From: Cupriavidus alkaliphilus
GTDB taxonomy: Bacteria > Pseudomonadota > Gammaproteobacteria > Burkholderiales > Burkholderiaceae
Length of the DNA stretch: 64,000 bases
Reading direction: 5' to 3'
NCBI RefSeq assembly: GCF_900094595.1
Contig: NZ_FMAD01000001.1
Coordinates: 186,001 to 250,000, forward strand
In this document: piece by piece, positions 50,672 to 59,882 of the stretch
How the letters are laid out: each line of letters begins with the position of its first letter
Numbering within the stretch: position 1 is the first letter of the stretch
Translations under genes and position numbers: made by a program
Notes under the pieces: model-generated
What the model was told of the DNA's origin: nothing
What the model saw: the letters and a program-made list of their open reading frames with translations, nothing else
Database searches by the model: none

Positions 50672-50693
50672 CGCCGCGGCTCAGACCGCGGCG
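50672..50693. terminator. Hairpin between the convergent racemase and GntR genes
   Basis: CGCCGCGG (50672-50679) and CCGCGGCG (50686-50693) around CTCAGA; the loop contains the GntR stop. A smaller GCCGC-GCA-GCGGC hairpin at 50644-50656, followed by TTGCTTT, may end the plus-strand transcript. Confidence 0.5.
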
Positions 50694-51424
50694 AACACCG
50701 CTTCCAGGTCCACCTTCTCTTCGGCGGGCAACTCCAGCCGCAGCGTGCTTTCGACGTGGCCGAGGTGCTCGCTCATCAGCCGCGCGGCGCGTTCGCCGTC
50801 GCCGGCTTCCAGCGCATCGACGATATCGTCGTGCTCGTGATGCGGGCACGACGGCACGCCCGGCGCGTCATACAGCGCGATGATCAGGCAGGTCAGCGAG
50901 CACAGCTCGCGCATGTACTTGCCCAGGTACTGGTTGCCCGTCATTTCCGCCAGCTTGCAGTGGAACTCGCCCGACAGCCGGATGATGGCGCGGCGGTCGT
51001 TGCTTTCGCGCGCCTGCGCTTCCTGGCGCGTGGTCTCGCGCAGCGCGCGCACGCCCCTGGCGCTGATCGCGCCGGCCAGGTCGCGCACCAGCGCGGGTTC
51101 CAGCAGGTGGCGCGAATGCAGCACCTGCCGCGCCTCGGCCACGCTCGGGCTGGAGACGAAGGTGCCGCGGTTGGGATGCACGGTCAGCACGCCCTCGTGC
51201 GCCAGCTTGGCAAAGGCCAGCCGCACCTTGGTACGGCTGACGCCGAACACGCCGCCCAGCTTTTCCTCGACCAGTTTCGTGCCCGGCGGCAGGCGGTGCT
51301 CCCAGATCGCGGTCAGGATGCGGTCGGCGATTTCCTCGACCGATGCGCCGCGCGCGCCGTCCGCCTCGGTGTCAGGGATACCGTCGGCAGGCTTGGCGGG
51401 CGGTTCGGCTTTGGTGCGTGGCAT
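50681..51424 (-). CDS. GntR-family regulator, FadR/FCD type
   Basis: 247 aa. Winged helix at about 28-100 (LPPGTKLVEEKLGGVFGVSRTKVRLAFAKLAHEGVLTVHPNRGTFV), then an FCD effector domain with likely metal ligands in RLSGEFHCKLAEMTGN and HEHDDIVDALEAGD. It converges on the transporter-hydantoinase-amidase-racemase operon. A 14-bp sequence upstream of its start recurs in that operon's promoter, consistent with a local repressor controlling itself and the operon. Confidence 0.88.
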   Translation of the reverse strand: MPRTKAEPPAKPADGIPDTEADGARGASVEEIADRILTAIWEHRLPPGTKLVEEKLGGVFGVSRTKVRLAFAKLAHEGVLTVHPNRGTFVSSPSVAEARQVLHSRHLLEPALVRDLAGAISARGVRALRETTRQEAQARESNDRRAIIRLSGEFHCKLAEMTGNQYLGKYMRELCSLTCLIIALYDAPGVPSCPHHEHDDIVDALEAGDGERAARLMSEHLGHVESTLRLELPAEEKVDLEAVFAAV

Positions 51425-51465
51425 GGCGGTTGTCGCGGTCCGGAGAAAAGACAGTCGGTGCTGTC

Positions 51466-51479
51466 ATTGTATGGCGGTT
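51466..51479. promoter_or_regulatory. Second copy of the 14-bp ATTGTATGGCGGTT motif
   Basis: Identical to 45516-45529 and 42 bases upstream of the GntR start. On the minus strand the motif contains TACAAT, a possible -10 for the regulator gene. A nearby GTGTATAACAC (51490-51500) is an imperfect palindrome. Confidence 0.55.
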
Positions 51480-51534
51480 CAGCGTCAAGTGTATAACACC
51501 GACGGTGGACCGGTTGCCGCCTTCGATTGCCGGC

Positions 51535-52047
51535 TTATTTCGCGCCGAGCTTGTCCAGTGCCGTGCCGGTCACGCGGCAGATGCGCCAGTCGGGCAGCAC
51601 GTCGGCGCCCATGGCCTGGTAGAAGTCGATCGAGGGCTGGTTCCAGTCCAGCACCGACCATTCGAAGCGGCCGCAGCCACGCTCCACCGCCAGTGCCGCC
51701 AGGTGCTTGAGCAAGGCCTTGCCCAGGCCGTGGCCGCGCCAGGCCGGATCGACATACAGGTCTTCCAGGTAGAGACCGGGCTTGGCAAGGAACGTCGAGA
51801 AATTATGGAAGAACAGGGCAAAGCCCACCGCCTTGCGGGCCGCATTGCCTTCGCCCTCGGCGTCGACTTCCACCAGCACGGCCTCGGCATGCGGCGTGGC
51901 GCCGAACAGCGCCGCCTCGATCTTCTGCGGCGTGGCTTCGACGAGATGCGTCAGCTTTTCGTATTCGGCCAGCGCCAGGATCAGGTTGAACAGGGTTTCG
52001 CTGTCGGCCGCGGTGGCGGGGCGCAGCGTGAAGGTGGGCTTGGACAT
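51535..52047 (-). CDS. GNAT-family N-acetyltransferase (diamine-acetyltransferase-like)
   Basis: 170 aa from MSKPTFTLRPATAADSETLFNLILALAEYEKL; an in-frame ATG further upstream gives a non-conserved leader. The acetyl-CoA motif is LEDLYVDPAWRGHGLGKALLKHLAALA, followed by FEWSVLDWNQPSIDFYQAMGA. This profile is that of the SAT-like GNAT group; the substrate could be an amino acid, polyamine or thialysine-like amine, not decidable here. Confidence 0.9.
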   Translation of the reverse strand: MSKPTFTLRPATAADSETLFNLILALAEYEKLTHLVEATPQKIEAALFGATPHAEAVLVEVDAEGEGNAARKAVGFALFFHNFSTFLAKPGLYLEDLYVDPAWRGHGLGKALLKHLAALAVERGCGRFEWSVLDWNQPSIDFYQAMGADVLPDWRICRVTGTALDKLGAK

Positions 52048-52125
52048 GCGGTTCGGCTTGCGAGTACAGGAACCAGGAATTATCGCCTGTCCGTCACTCG
52101 CCATGCCAGCGTGCGTGCGGCCGGA

Positions 52126-53094
52126 TCAGTGCGCAAAGTCCGCGAGCTTGCGCACCTGGTCGACATAATCGGCCGCCAGGCAATCCACCACCAGCCGTTC
52201 GGGCGTGCTGCGCAGCCAGGTCAGCTGGCGCTTGCACAGCTGCCGCGTGGCGGCGATGCCGCGCTCGCGCATGGTGGCAAAGTCGGCCTCGCCGTCCAGG
52301 TATTCCCACACCTGGCGGTAGCCGACGCAGCGGATCGACGGCAGCCCCGGATGCAGATCGCCACGCGCGCGCAGCCGCTCGACTTCTTCGATAAAGCCAT
52401 GCGCCAGCATGGCGTCGTAGCGACTGGCGATGCGGGCATGCAGCGCCAGCCGGTCCGAGGGCTCGAGCGCGATCACGCGGTAGCGCTGGTCGGCCGCGCC
52501 GGCAAAGGTACGGCCCTCGGCCTGGCGCGCCAGCAGCGCCGACATCGGCTGGCCGGACAACCGGTGGATCTCCAGCGCGCGCTGGATGCGCTGCGCGTCA
52601 TTGGGGGCGAGCCGGGCCGCGGTGACTGGGTCGACCTCGGCCAGCATCGCATGCAGGGCTGGCCAGCCGCGTTCGGCGGCGAGCTGGTCCAGCTCGGCGC
52701 GCAGCGCGGCATCGGCCTGCGGCAGGTCGTTGAGTCCCTGCGTCAGCGCCTTGTAATACAGCATGGTGCCGCCCACGATCAGCGGCACATGACCGCGCGA
52801 GCGGATCTGAGCGATCAGCTGCTCGGCGTCGCCGACAAACTGCGCGGCCGAGTAGCTCTCGGCCGGGTCGATGATGTCGATCAGGTGGTGCGGCGCCACG
52901 GCCAGTTCGTCGCGCGTCGGCTTGGCGGTGCCGATATCCATCTCGCGGTACACCAGCGCCGAGTCCAGGCTGATGATCTCCACCGGCGCGTCGGCCGCCA
53001 GCGCCAGCGCGGCGGCGGTCTTGCCCGACGCGGTGGGGCCGAGCAGGCAGACCACGGGCGGATGCGCGGCGGAATCGTTGGGTACTACGGACAT
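52126..53094 (-). CDS. miaA: tRNA dimethylallyltransferase
   Basis: 322 aa from [26 protein letters not shown]. It adds the dimethylallyl group to A37 of tRNAs reading UNN codons. P-loop GPTASGKT, then [39 protein letters not shown] and [15 protein letters not shown]. It lies 35 bases downstream of mutL, the conserved mutL-miaA order. Confidence 0.97.
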   Translation of the reverse strand: MSVVPNDSAAHPPVVCLLGPTASGKTAAALALAADAPVEIISLDSALVYREMDIGTAKPTRDELAVAPHHLIDIIDPAESYSAAQFVGDAEQLIAQIRSRGHVPLIVGGTMLYYKALTQGLNDLPQADAALRAELDQLAAERGWPALHAMLAEVDPVTAARLAPNDAQRIQRALEIHRLSGQPMSALLARQAEGRTFAGAADQRYRVIALEPSDRLALHARIASRYDAMLAHGFIEEVERLRARGDLHPGLPSIRCVGYRQVWEYLDGEADFATMRERGIAATRQLCKRQLTWLRSTPERLVVDCLAADYVDQVRKLADFAH

Positions 53095-53129
53095 CGGAAA
53101 GCCTTGAATCGAAGGGGCAAGCGCGCGGC

Positions 53130-55109
53130 CTACTGCCCGCGCAGGAACAGCCGGTCGAGCTCGGTCACGGTCAGCTGCACCCAGGTGGGCCGGCCGTGGT
53201 TGCATTGGTCGGCGCGCTCGGTCTGCTCCATCTGGCGCAACAGCGCGTTCATTTCCTCGACGGTGAGCTTGCGGTTGGCGCGCACCGCGCTGTGGCAGGC
53301 CAGGGTGGCGAGCAGTTCGTTGCGGCGCTCGGCCAGCACGCGCGAGCCGCCGTAGGCGTGCAGGTCGCGCAGCACGTCGCGCGCCAGCGCCTCGGCATCG
53401 GCCTGCTGCAGCAGCGCCGGCACCGCGCGCACCGCCAGCGTGGTGGGCGACACCGGCGCGATATCGAAGCCCAGCAGCGTCAGCGTCTCCTGGTGTTCTT
53501 CGGCGACGCCGATCTCGACCGGGCTGGCGGGCAGCGTGACCGGGATCAGCAGCGGCTGCACCGCCAGGTCGCGCGCGTCCAGCCCGGCCTTGATCTGCTC
53601 GTAGAGGATGCGCTCGTGCGCCGCATGCATGTCGACCAGCACCAGCCCGCGCGCGTTCTGCGCCAGCACGTAGATGCCGTGCAACTGGGCAATGGCATAG
53701 CCCAGCGGGTGTTCGTCACCGCCGCCATCGCCGGATGCCGGCGCCGGCGGCAGCCGGTCCAGCAGGCCGGGCGGATCCCCGGCGCGCGCCGCCTGGACCT
53801 CGGCGAGCCATGCCGGTGCTTGCGCCGACGCGCCGGCCCAACCGCCGGCAGCCGGTCCGGTCGCGCCGTAGGGGCGTGCCGCCGGGGCCGTGGCTTCGCG
53901 CACCATGCCCAGGTAGGCCTGGCGCGGCTGGGCGATGCCCAGCTCGGTCTGCCGTGCCGCGGAATAGTTGATCCATTGGCCCGGGCCGCCAGCGCCAGGC
54001 CGCGCCGCAGCCGCTGGCGCCGCGGCGCCCGGCGGCAGCGTGATCTCGCCGTCGGCATCGGTATGCAGGCTGTCGCCGTTGGCGCCGGCCTGGCGTGCCA
54101 GGCAGCGCTGCACCGCGTGGTAGACAAACTGGTGCACGGCGCGCGACTCGCGGAAGCGCACTTCGATCTTGGACGGGTGCACGTTGACGTCGACCATCTC
54201 CGGCGGCAGGTCCAGGCACAGCACATAGGACGGGAAGCGGTCGCCGTGCAGCACGTCCTGGTAAGCGCTGCGCACCGCATGGTTGAGCAGCTTGTCGCGC
54301 ACGAAGCGGCCGTTGACAAAGAAGTATTGCTGGTCCGGCCGGCCGCGCGAGGCGGTGGGCAGCCCGGCAAAGCCGTACAGGCTGAGGGTGTCGGCGTGCT
54401 CGTCCAGCGCAAGCCGGGCGCGGGCGAAATCGTTGCCCAGCACCTGCGCGGTGCGGGAGGCGACGTCGCCGGCATTCCAGTGCTCCAGCGGCTTGCCGTT
54501 GTGATGGACCGAGATGGTCACGTCCGGCCGTGCCAGCGCCACGCGCCGGACCATCTCCAGGCAGTGGCCCAGCTCGGTTTGTTCGGTCTTGAGGAACTTT
54601 CTGCGCGCCGGCGTGTTGAAGTAGAGGTGCTGCACGTCGACGGTGGTGCCGACACCCCCGGAAGCGGGCTGCACCGCGCCGGAGTCGGCGCTGACCTGGG
54701 TGGCATGGGCATCGGCCGCGGTGCGGCTGGTCAGCGACATCTGCGACACCGAAGCGATCGACGCCAGCGCCTCGCCGCGGAAGCCCAGCGTCAGCACCGA
54801 TTCGAGTTCGTCGAGGGAGGCGATCTTGCTGGTGGCGTGCCGCATCAGCGCCACCGGCAGTTCGGCGGCGGGAATGCCGCAGCCGTTGTCGGTGATGACG
54901 ATGCGCCGCACGCCGCCTTCCTCCAGCCGGATGCCCAGCTGCGTGGCGCCGGCATCGAGCGCGTTTTCGAGCAGTTCCTTGACCACGGAGGCCGGGCGTT
55001 CCACCACTTCGCCGGCGGCGATCTGGCTGATGAGCTGGTCCGGCAGCGGGCGGATCGGGCGCGGCTGCTGGGTGGTGCGCAAGGCGGTGCTGGAAGGGGC
55101 GGCTGGCAT
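53130..55109 (-). CDS. mutL: MutL mismatch-repair protein with endonuclease motif
   Basis: 659 aa. The N-terminal GHKL ATPase shows [32 protein letters not shown] and [11 protein letters not shown] Pro/Ala-rich linker (about 350-460) leads to a C-terminal domain carrying [12 protein letters not shown], which fits the MutL endonuclease motif DQHA-x2-E-x4-E, plus ACHSAVR and CNHGRPTW metal-site motifs. E. coli MutL lacks these and relies on MutH. This protein therefore probably nicks DNA itself. Confidence 0.96.
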   Translation of the reverse strand: MPAAPSSTALRTTQQPRPIRPLPDQLISQIAAGEVVERPASVVKELLENALDAGATQLGIRLEEGGVRRIVITDNGCGIPAAELPVALMRHATSKIASLDELESVLTLGFRGEALASIASVSQMSLTSRTAADAHATQVSADSGAVQPASGGVGTTVDVQHLYFNTPARRKFLKTEQTELGHCLEMVRRVALARPDVTISVHHNGKPLEHWNAGDVASRTAQVLGNDFARARLALDEHADTLSLYGFAGLPTASRGRPDQQYFFVNGRFVRDKLLNHAVRSAYQDVLHGDRFPSYVLCLDLPPEMVDVNVHPSKIEVRFRESRAVHQFVYHAVQRCLARQAGANGDSLHTDADGEITLPPGAAAPAAAARPGAGGPGQWINYSAARQTELGIAQPRQAYLGMVREATAPAARPYGATGPAAGGWAGASAQAPAWLAEVQAARAGDPPGLLDRLPPAPASGDGGGDEHPLGYAIAQLHGIYVLAQNARGLVLVDMHAAHERILYEQIKAGLDARDLAVQPLLIPVTLPASPVEIGVAEEHQETLTLLGFDIAPVSPTTLAVRAVPALLQQADAEALARDVLRDLHAYGGSRVLAERRNELLATLACHSAVRANRKLTVEEMNALLRQMEQTERADQCNHGRPTWVQLTVTELDRLFLRGQ

Positions 55110-55262
55110 CCGGCGATTATACGTGGACGTTCCCCCACGCAGACGGGTTGCCGAGGAGGGGGAAAGGCGCGGCCGCTCTTGTATGATTCAGGCCATGGCG
55201 GCATGGATCGGACATCGGCGCCGCATGGAACAAAACCGTCAAACCACCACACGGGGAACGAC

Positions 55263-55928
55263 TTGGATCTCGCTTTGCAGCTGATCGACATGCTGGTGCA
55301 TGTCGACAAATACCTCGGCACCGTCATCGACCAGTACGGCCACTGGGTCTATGCCATCCTGTTCCTGATCGTTTTTGCCGAGACCGGGCTGGTGGTCCTG
55401 CCGTTCCTGCCGGGCGACTCGCTGCTGTTTATCGCCGGCGCCTTCTGCGCGACCGGGGCCATGAACGAATGGGCGCTGATCGGCCTGCTGCTGGTGGCGG
55501 CTATCTCGGGCAATACCGTCAACTATTGGGTGGGCAGCTGGATCGGGCCCAAGGTGTTCGACCACCAGTGGCGCTTCCTCGACCAGGATGCGTTGCGCCG
55601 GACCCATGACTTCTATGAGCGGCATGGCGGCAAGACCCTGGTGATGGCGCGTTTCGTGCCGATCGTGCGCACCTTCGCGCCGTTCGTGGCCGGGGTGTCG
55701 CAAATGACCTTTGCGCGCTTCCAGATGTTCAACGTGATCGGCGCCGTGGCGTGGGTGGTCGGCCTGGTGTTTGCCGGCTACTTCTTCGGCAACCTGCCGT
55801 TCATTCGCCAGTACCTGAACCTGATCGTGCTGGCCGGCATCGGCGCGGCCGTGGTGCCGCTGGTGCTGGGCGGGCTGTGGAAGCTGGTGCGCGGCAACCG
55901 CCGCCGGCCCACGCGCGTGGAGCGCTGA
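55263..55928 (+). CDS. dedA: DedA-family membrane protein
   Basis: 221 aa from TTG 55263. The start was chosen because LDLALQLIDMLVHVDKYL aligns with the opening of E. coli DedA (MDLIYFLIDFILHID) and GGGGAA lies just upstream; ATG 55203 would add 20 unlike residues. Four or more membrane segments; the family signature is FAETGLVVLPFLPGDSLLFIAGAFCA and ARFVPIVRTFAPFVAGVSQM. The DedA superfamily includes lipid flippases and proton-motive-force-dependent factors. Confidence 0.92.
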   Translation: MDLALQLIDMLVHVDKYLGTVIDQYGHWVYAILFLIVFAETGLVVLPFLPGDSLLFIAGAFCATGAMNEWALIGLLLVAAISGNTVNYWVGSWIGPKVFDHQWRFLDQDALRRTHDFYERHGGKTLVMARFVPIVRTFAPFVAGVSQMTFARFQMFNVIGAVAWVVGLVFAGYFFGNLPFIRQYLNLIVLAGIGAAVVPLVLGGLWKLVRGNRRRPTRVER

Positions 55929-55949
55929 GCCACGTCAGGTGGAGCCGCC

Positions 55950-56798
55950 TTAGCTTAGACTGCGGCTCATCATCCGCAGCGCGGGCATGCGCTCGCGGAT
56001 CTGGCCGATATCGGCGGCGTCGGGGCGGGCCTGGACATAGGCTTCCAGGTCGGCCAGCGCGGGGCGGAAGCACTCCAGGTTGGCATAGGCCAGGCCCCGG
56101 TCGCGCACTTCCTCGATCGAACCCGGCAGCAGGATCACCAACCGGTTCTGCACCGCAAGCAGTCGCTGCCAGCGCGATTCCTGCAGATAGATCGCCTTCA
56201 GGTTGCGCAGCATGCGCGCGATGATCTCGCGGTGGCTCGCCGGGCGCAGGAACAGGCCCAGCGGCACCTGGCTGGCATCGCTGATGCCCTCGCGCTCCAG
56301 GTACGGGTCCAGCATCTCCTGCAGCTGTTCCTTCGACAGGGTCTCGCCGGTGAGCGGGTCCAGTATCACTTCGCCGGCCGGGATCGTCATCCGCAAAAGG
56401 AAATGGTTGGGGAACGACACGCCCTTGAGCGGCAGGCCGATCTGCTGGCCCAGCTCCATATGCAGCACCGCGAGCGAGATCGGGATGCCGCGGCGCTGGC
56501 GCAGCACCACGTTCAGGTAGGAGTTGTCGGGGTCGTAGTAGTCGTTCGCGTTCGCGCCGAAGCCGAGATCGCGATAGAAGAAATGGTTCAGCAGCCGCAG
56601 CCGCTGGATCGCGGGGGTGCCTTCGGCAATTCGCCGCTTCAGGCGCAGCGCCAGCACGTCCAGCGCCGCCAGCTCGCCCTGCAGGTCCAGGTCGGGATAG
56701 GCGTCCTGCGCGATCGACAGCGCGGTCTCGGTGAGCGGGATGCCGTTTTCGTCGGCCACGAGGCTGGCGAAATAATCCAGGACTTTGGTGGATGTCAT
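55950..56798 (-). CDS. SirB1/transglutaminase-like TPR protein
   Basis: 282 aa. Residues 35-180 form the SirB1 transglutaminase-like core (LLNHFFYRDLGFGANANDYYDPDNSYLNVVLRQRRGIPISLAVLHMELGQQIGLPLKGVSFPNHFLL). The C-terminal part (about 200-275) has TPR-like repeats (NRLVILLPGSIEEVRDRGLAYANLECFRPALADLEAYVQ). The canonical catalytic Cys is not visible, so activity is doubtful. Function unknown in most species. murJ lies upstream on the same strand, 91 bases away. Confidence 0.9.
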   Translation of the reverse strand: MTSTKVLDYFASLVADENGIPLTETALSIAQDAYPDLDLQGELAALDVLALRLKRRIAEGTPAIQRLRLLNHFFYRDLGFGANANDYYDPDNSYLNVVLRQRRGIPISLAVLHMELGQQIGLPLKGVSFPNHFLLRMTIPAGEVILDPLTGETLSKEQLQEMLDPYLEREGISDASQVPLGLFLRPASHREIIARMLRNLKAIYLQESRWQRLLAVQNRLVILLPGSIEEVRDRGLAYANLECFRPALADLEAYVQARPDAADIGQIRERMPALRMMSRSLS

Positions 56799-56889
56799 GT
56801 CGGTTTCCCGGTGCAGCCCCAGGCACCGCGCGCAGCGTGGGTCACCAATGCCGGGCGGTCAGCCGGCAATGGCAGTTGCCGCTGACCCA

Positions 56890-58440
56890 TCAGCCGGCCC
56901 GGCGCCTGAAGGCAGAGTAGCGCAGTCCCATGAGCCACAGTGTACCGAAGTAGACCACCGCTGCAAGTACCAGGCACGAAGCCAGCAGCGCGATGCGCAG
57001 CAGCGGCGTCGCGCCCAGGCCGATCCAGTCGAAGTTGCGCGCGAACCAGAGCAGCATGCCTGACAGCAGCAGCACCGAAGCGCTCAGCTGCGCCAGGAAC
57101 AGCCACCAGCCCGGCGCCGGGCGGTACAGCCCGCGCCGGCGCAGGCCGAAAAACAGCAGCAGCGCGTTGAGCGTGGCGCCCGCGCTGATCGACAGCGCCA
57201 GCCCGGCATGGCCGATCCAGGGCACGAACGCCACGTTGCACAACTGCGTGATCACCAGTACCAGCAGCGCGATCTTGACCGGCGTGCGGATATCCTGCCG
57301 CGCGTAGAAGCCCGGCGCGAGGATCTTGATCGAAATCAGCCCCATCAGGCCCACGCCATACGAGACCAGCGCCTGGCGCGTCATCTCGACCGCATGGGCG
57401 TCGAACTTGCCATAGTTGAACAGCACCGCGGTCAGCGGCGCGCCGAACACGAACAGGCCGACCGCGCACGGCACGGCCAGCAGGAAGGTCAGGCGCAGGC
57501 CCCAGTCGAGCAGGCTGGAGTACTCGGCATGGTCGCCAGCCGCGTTGGCCCGGGACAGGCTCGGCAGCAGGATCGTCCCCAGCGCGACGCCCAGCAGCGC
57601 GGTGGGAAATTCCATCAGCCGGTCGGCATAGGTCAGGTACGAGACGCTCCCCGCCGCCAGCCGCGAAGCAATATTGGTATTGATGATCTGGCTCACCTGC
57701 GCCACCGACACCGCCAGCAGCGCCGGCCCCATCTGGCGCAGGATGCGGCGCACGCCCGGGTCCGACCACGCCGCGCGCAGGTTGAAGCGGATGCGCGGCA
57801 TCACCCCAAGGCGCCGCAGCGCCGGCACCTGGATCGCCAGCTGCAGCACGCCGCCCACCAGCACGCCCCACGCCTGCGCGTAGATCGGCTGCTCCATGTG
57901 CGGGCCGACGAACAGCGCCGCCACGATCAGGCACAGGTTGAGCAGCACCGGCGTAAAGGCCGGCACCGCGAACTTGCGCCAGGTATTGAGGATGCCCGAC
58001 GCCAGCGCCACCAGCGAGATCAGCCCGATATACGGGAACATCACCCGCGTCATGAACACGGCCGCGGTATAGGTATCGGCCTGCCCGCGGAAACCCGTGG
58101 CGACCACCGTCATCACTAGCGGCGCGCCGATCACGCCCAGCAGCGACACGGCCACCAGCACCCAGGTCATCACGGTGGCGACGGCATCGATCAGGGCCCG
58201 GGTCGGGGCGTCGCCGCGCTGGGTGTGGTATTCGCCCAGGATCGGCACGAAGGCCTGCGAAAACGCGCCTTCGCCAAAGATGCGGCGCAGCAGGTTGGGA
58301 ATGCGGAAGGCCACGTTGAACGCGTCGGTCATGTCCGACGCGCCGAAGGCGCGGGCGATCAGGATCTCGCGCACCAGGCCGGTGACGCGCGAGAGCATCG
58401 TCAGGCTGCTGATGGTGGCGAGCGCTTTGAGCAGGTTCAA
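56890..58440 (-). CDS. murJ: MurJ, lipid II flippase
   Basis: 516 aa from TTG 58440 (LNLLKALATISSLTMLSRVTGLVREILIARAFGAS). The frame is open further upstream, but those 36 residues are not MurJ-like. Fourteen membrane segments are apparent, and the family stretch DAFNVAFRIPNLLRRIFGEGAFSQAFVPIL is intact. MurJ moves lipid II across the inner membrane for peptidoglycan synthesis. It is divergent from rpsT, as in many proteobacteria. Confidence 0.95.
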   Translation of the reverse strand: MNLLKALATISSLTMLSRVTGLVREILIARAFGASDMTDAFNVAFRIPNLLRRIFGEGAFSQAFVPILGEYHTQRGDAPTRALIDAVATVMTWVLVAVSLLGVIGAPLVMTVVATGFRGQADTYTAAVFMTRVMFPYIGLISLVALASGILNTWRKFAVPAFTPVLLNLCLIVAALFVGPHMEQPIYAQAWGVLVGGVLQLAIQVPALRRLGVMPRIRFNLRAAWSDPGVRRILRQMGPALLAVSVAQVSQIINTNIASRLAAGSVSYLTYADRLMEFPTALLGVALGTILLPSLSRANAAGDHAEYSSLLDWGLRLTFLLAVPCAVGLFVFGAPLTAVLFNYGKFDAHAVEMTRQALVSYGVGLMGLISIKILAPGFYARQDIRTPVKIALLVLVITQLCNVAFVPWIGHAGLALSISAGATLNALLLFFGLRRRGLYRPAPGWWLFLAQLSASVLLLSGMLLWFARNFDWIGLGATPLLRIALLASCLVLAAVVYFGTLWLMGLRYSAFRRRAG

Positions 58441-58611
58441 GGTGCGGACGGGTGCGGGACGGGTGGAGCGGTGCCCGGCGGCACCGCGAGCTCCTTGAGA
58501 CGCGGTCCGGGCCGTAAAGTTGCCGGCGCGCCACGTGGCCCGGCACAATGTGGCGCTTATTATACGGATCGCCCGACGCTCGTCCCCTGCGCCGGCAAAG
58601 TCCCTGCAGGC

Positions 58612-58641
58612 TTGTCATGTGCGTCGGCATCTGTGTATAAT
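58612..58641 (+). promoter_or_regulatory. Sigma70 promoter of rpsT
   Basis: TTGTCA (58612-58617), 18 bases, TATAAT (58636-58641), with a perfect -10. It lies in the 320-base murJ-rpsT gap (58441-58760); the rest of the gap shows no gene. The roughly 110-base leader is long for a ribosomal protein gene and may carry S20 autoregulation. Confidence 0.82.
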
Positions 58642-58760
58642 TGCCGATTCACAAGGACAGTTGCGTTCCGGATTCGTGTGTCAGTGCATCCCGGGTCGCT
58701 CGATATGACTTAATTGTTGTGTCCCCCGCGGCACGCATCTGAATTCAGGATATTTTTTAC

Positions 58761-59027
58761 ATGGCAAATTCCGCACAAGCCCGCAAGCGCGCCCGCCAGG
58801 CCGTTGCCCAGAACGCTCACAACTCCAGCCTGCGTTCGCGTCTGCGCACCGCCGTCAAGGCCGTCCGCAAGGCCATCGACGCTGGCGACAAGGCCGCTGC
58901 CGCCGAGATCTTCAAGAACTCGCAAGCCGTGATCGACAGCATCGCCGACAAGAAGATCGTGCACAAGAACAAGGCTGCACGTCACAAGTCGCGCCTGTCG
59001 GCCGCCATCAAGGCCATGGCTGCCTGA
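58761..59027 (+). CDS. rpsT: 30S ribosomal protein S20
   Basis: 88 aa, [40 protein letters not shown]. Basic, helical, and the standard length. S20 binds 16S rRNA early in small-subunit assembly. GGA precedes the start weakly; a strong intrinsic terminator follows. Confidence 0.99.
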   Translation: MANSAQARKRARQAVAQNAHNSSLRSRLRTAVKAVRKAIDAGDKAAAAEIFKNSQAVIDSIADKKIVHKNKAARHKSRLSAAIKAMAA

Positions 59028-59084
59028 TAGCTGCCCGGGCCGCTGAGGCGGCCCAGCACGGACGGATGCCCCGGCTTCCGCCAA

Positions 59085-59116
59085 TAAAAAAGCTCGTCAT
59101 CCGACGAGCTTTTTTG
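59085..59116. terminator. Bidirectional terminator between rpsT and the DUF3579 gene
   Basis: AGCTCGTC (59091-59098), loop ATCC, GACGAGCT (59103-59110), with six As before and six Ts after; it works on both strands between convergent genes. Confidence 0.9.
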
Positions 59117-59140
59117 CTTTCCGGCGTCCGGCCGGCGAGC

Positions 59141-59440
59141 TTATTCGAGCGAGCAGGCTTCGACCAGCTGCAGGTTGTTGTCGCGGGCGAAGTTCAGCAC
59201 GAAGTCAAGCGCCTTGGGCTCGATGTCGCGCAGGCGCACGTCCACCACCACGCATTTGACGTTGCCGGCAAAGATCGGCCGCACGTACGGCGAGTAGGTC
59301 AGGCGCGGGTCGCCGCTGTCGCCTTCGGGGCGGAACTGCGCCATCACGCCGCACAGTCGTTCGGCCCAGTCGCTCGGGCGGAAGGTCTTGCCTTCCTTGG
59401 TAATGCCTTGGATAAAGTATTCGCGAACGTTGGGGTTCAT
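59141..59440 (-). CDS. DUF3579-type conserved hypothetical protein
   Basis: 99 aa from MNPNVREYFIQGITKEGKTFRPSDWAERLCGVMAQF; the frame is open upstream, but the conserved part begins here. The protein ends NNLQLVEACSLE. It is a small soluble family restricted largely to betaproteobacteria, with no known function. It lies between rpsT and argF; the minus-strand TATAAT at 59639-59644 is a possible -10 for a longer leader. Confidence 0.8.
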   Translation of the reverse strand: MNPNVREYFIQGITKEGKTFRPSDWAERLCGVMAQFRPEGDSGDPRLTYSPYVRPIFAGNVKCVVVDVRLRDIEPKALDFVLNFARDNNLQLVEACSLE

Positions 59441-59638
59441 GAGGCTGGACACTGCGGGTGAGGCGGATGACTCGACGGTAAGCCCGCTGGACGGGGCGCC
59501 CGTTTGACGCGGCCGGGACGCGATTGGTTCGCGCTGGTTCCAGCCGGAAGGCGGGGCGTCGGTGTCCTGCAGGGGCACTTTTGATGCCGGCGGCGGGCAC
59601 TGGCATGGGTATGCCGGGCCCCGCGTGAATCAGCCAGT

Positions 59639-59873
59639 ATTATATCTTATATAAGAGTTGCGCATAAGGGCGAAATCCTGTCAGGAAGCTGTCAGCGCAA
59701 CGGCGCGGCAGGCCGCGGCCGGGTTGATGCGGGCTCGCCAAAGCAGAAATAATCCCTTATGATCCTTGCAGTTAAATTGCGTATGCGACGCGAAAGGCGG
59801 CTCCGCGACGCGCTTCGATCCTGAACAGTTTGCAAGAACAGTTCGTGACGGCGTGTCCCCACCGAGCCGCCTT
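59639..59873. promoter_or_regulatory. argF upstream region: AT palindrome and leader inverted repeat
   Basis: The 442-base gap 59441-59882 has no supported gene. TCTTATATAAGA (59645-59656) is a perfect 12-bp palindrome in an otherwise GC-rich setting and may be an operator or promoter core. Nearer argF, AAGGCGGCTC (59794-59803) and GAGCCGCCTT (59864-59873) form a 10-bp inverted repeat, followed by CTTTGTTTT and the argF ATG. GAACAGTT occurs twice (59823 and 59836). Confidence 0.45.
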
Positions 59874-59882
59874 CTTTGTTTT

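Noticed and set aside
53196-55262. Long open extension upstream of dedA
   Set aside because: It is antisense to mutL; DedA similarity begins only at TTG 55263.
59823-59843. Direct repeat GAACAGTT as a possible iteron or ArgR site
   Set aside because: Only two copies 13 bases apart, with no likeness to the ARG-box palindrome.
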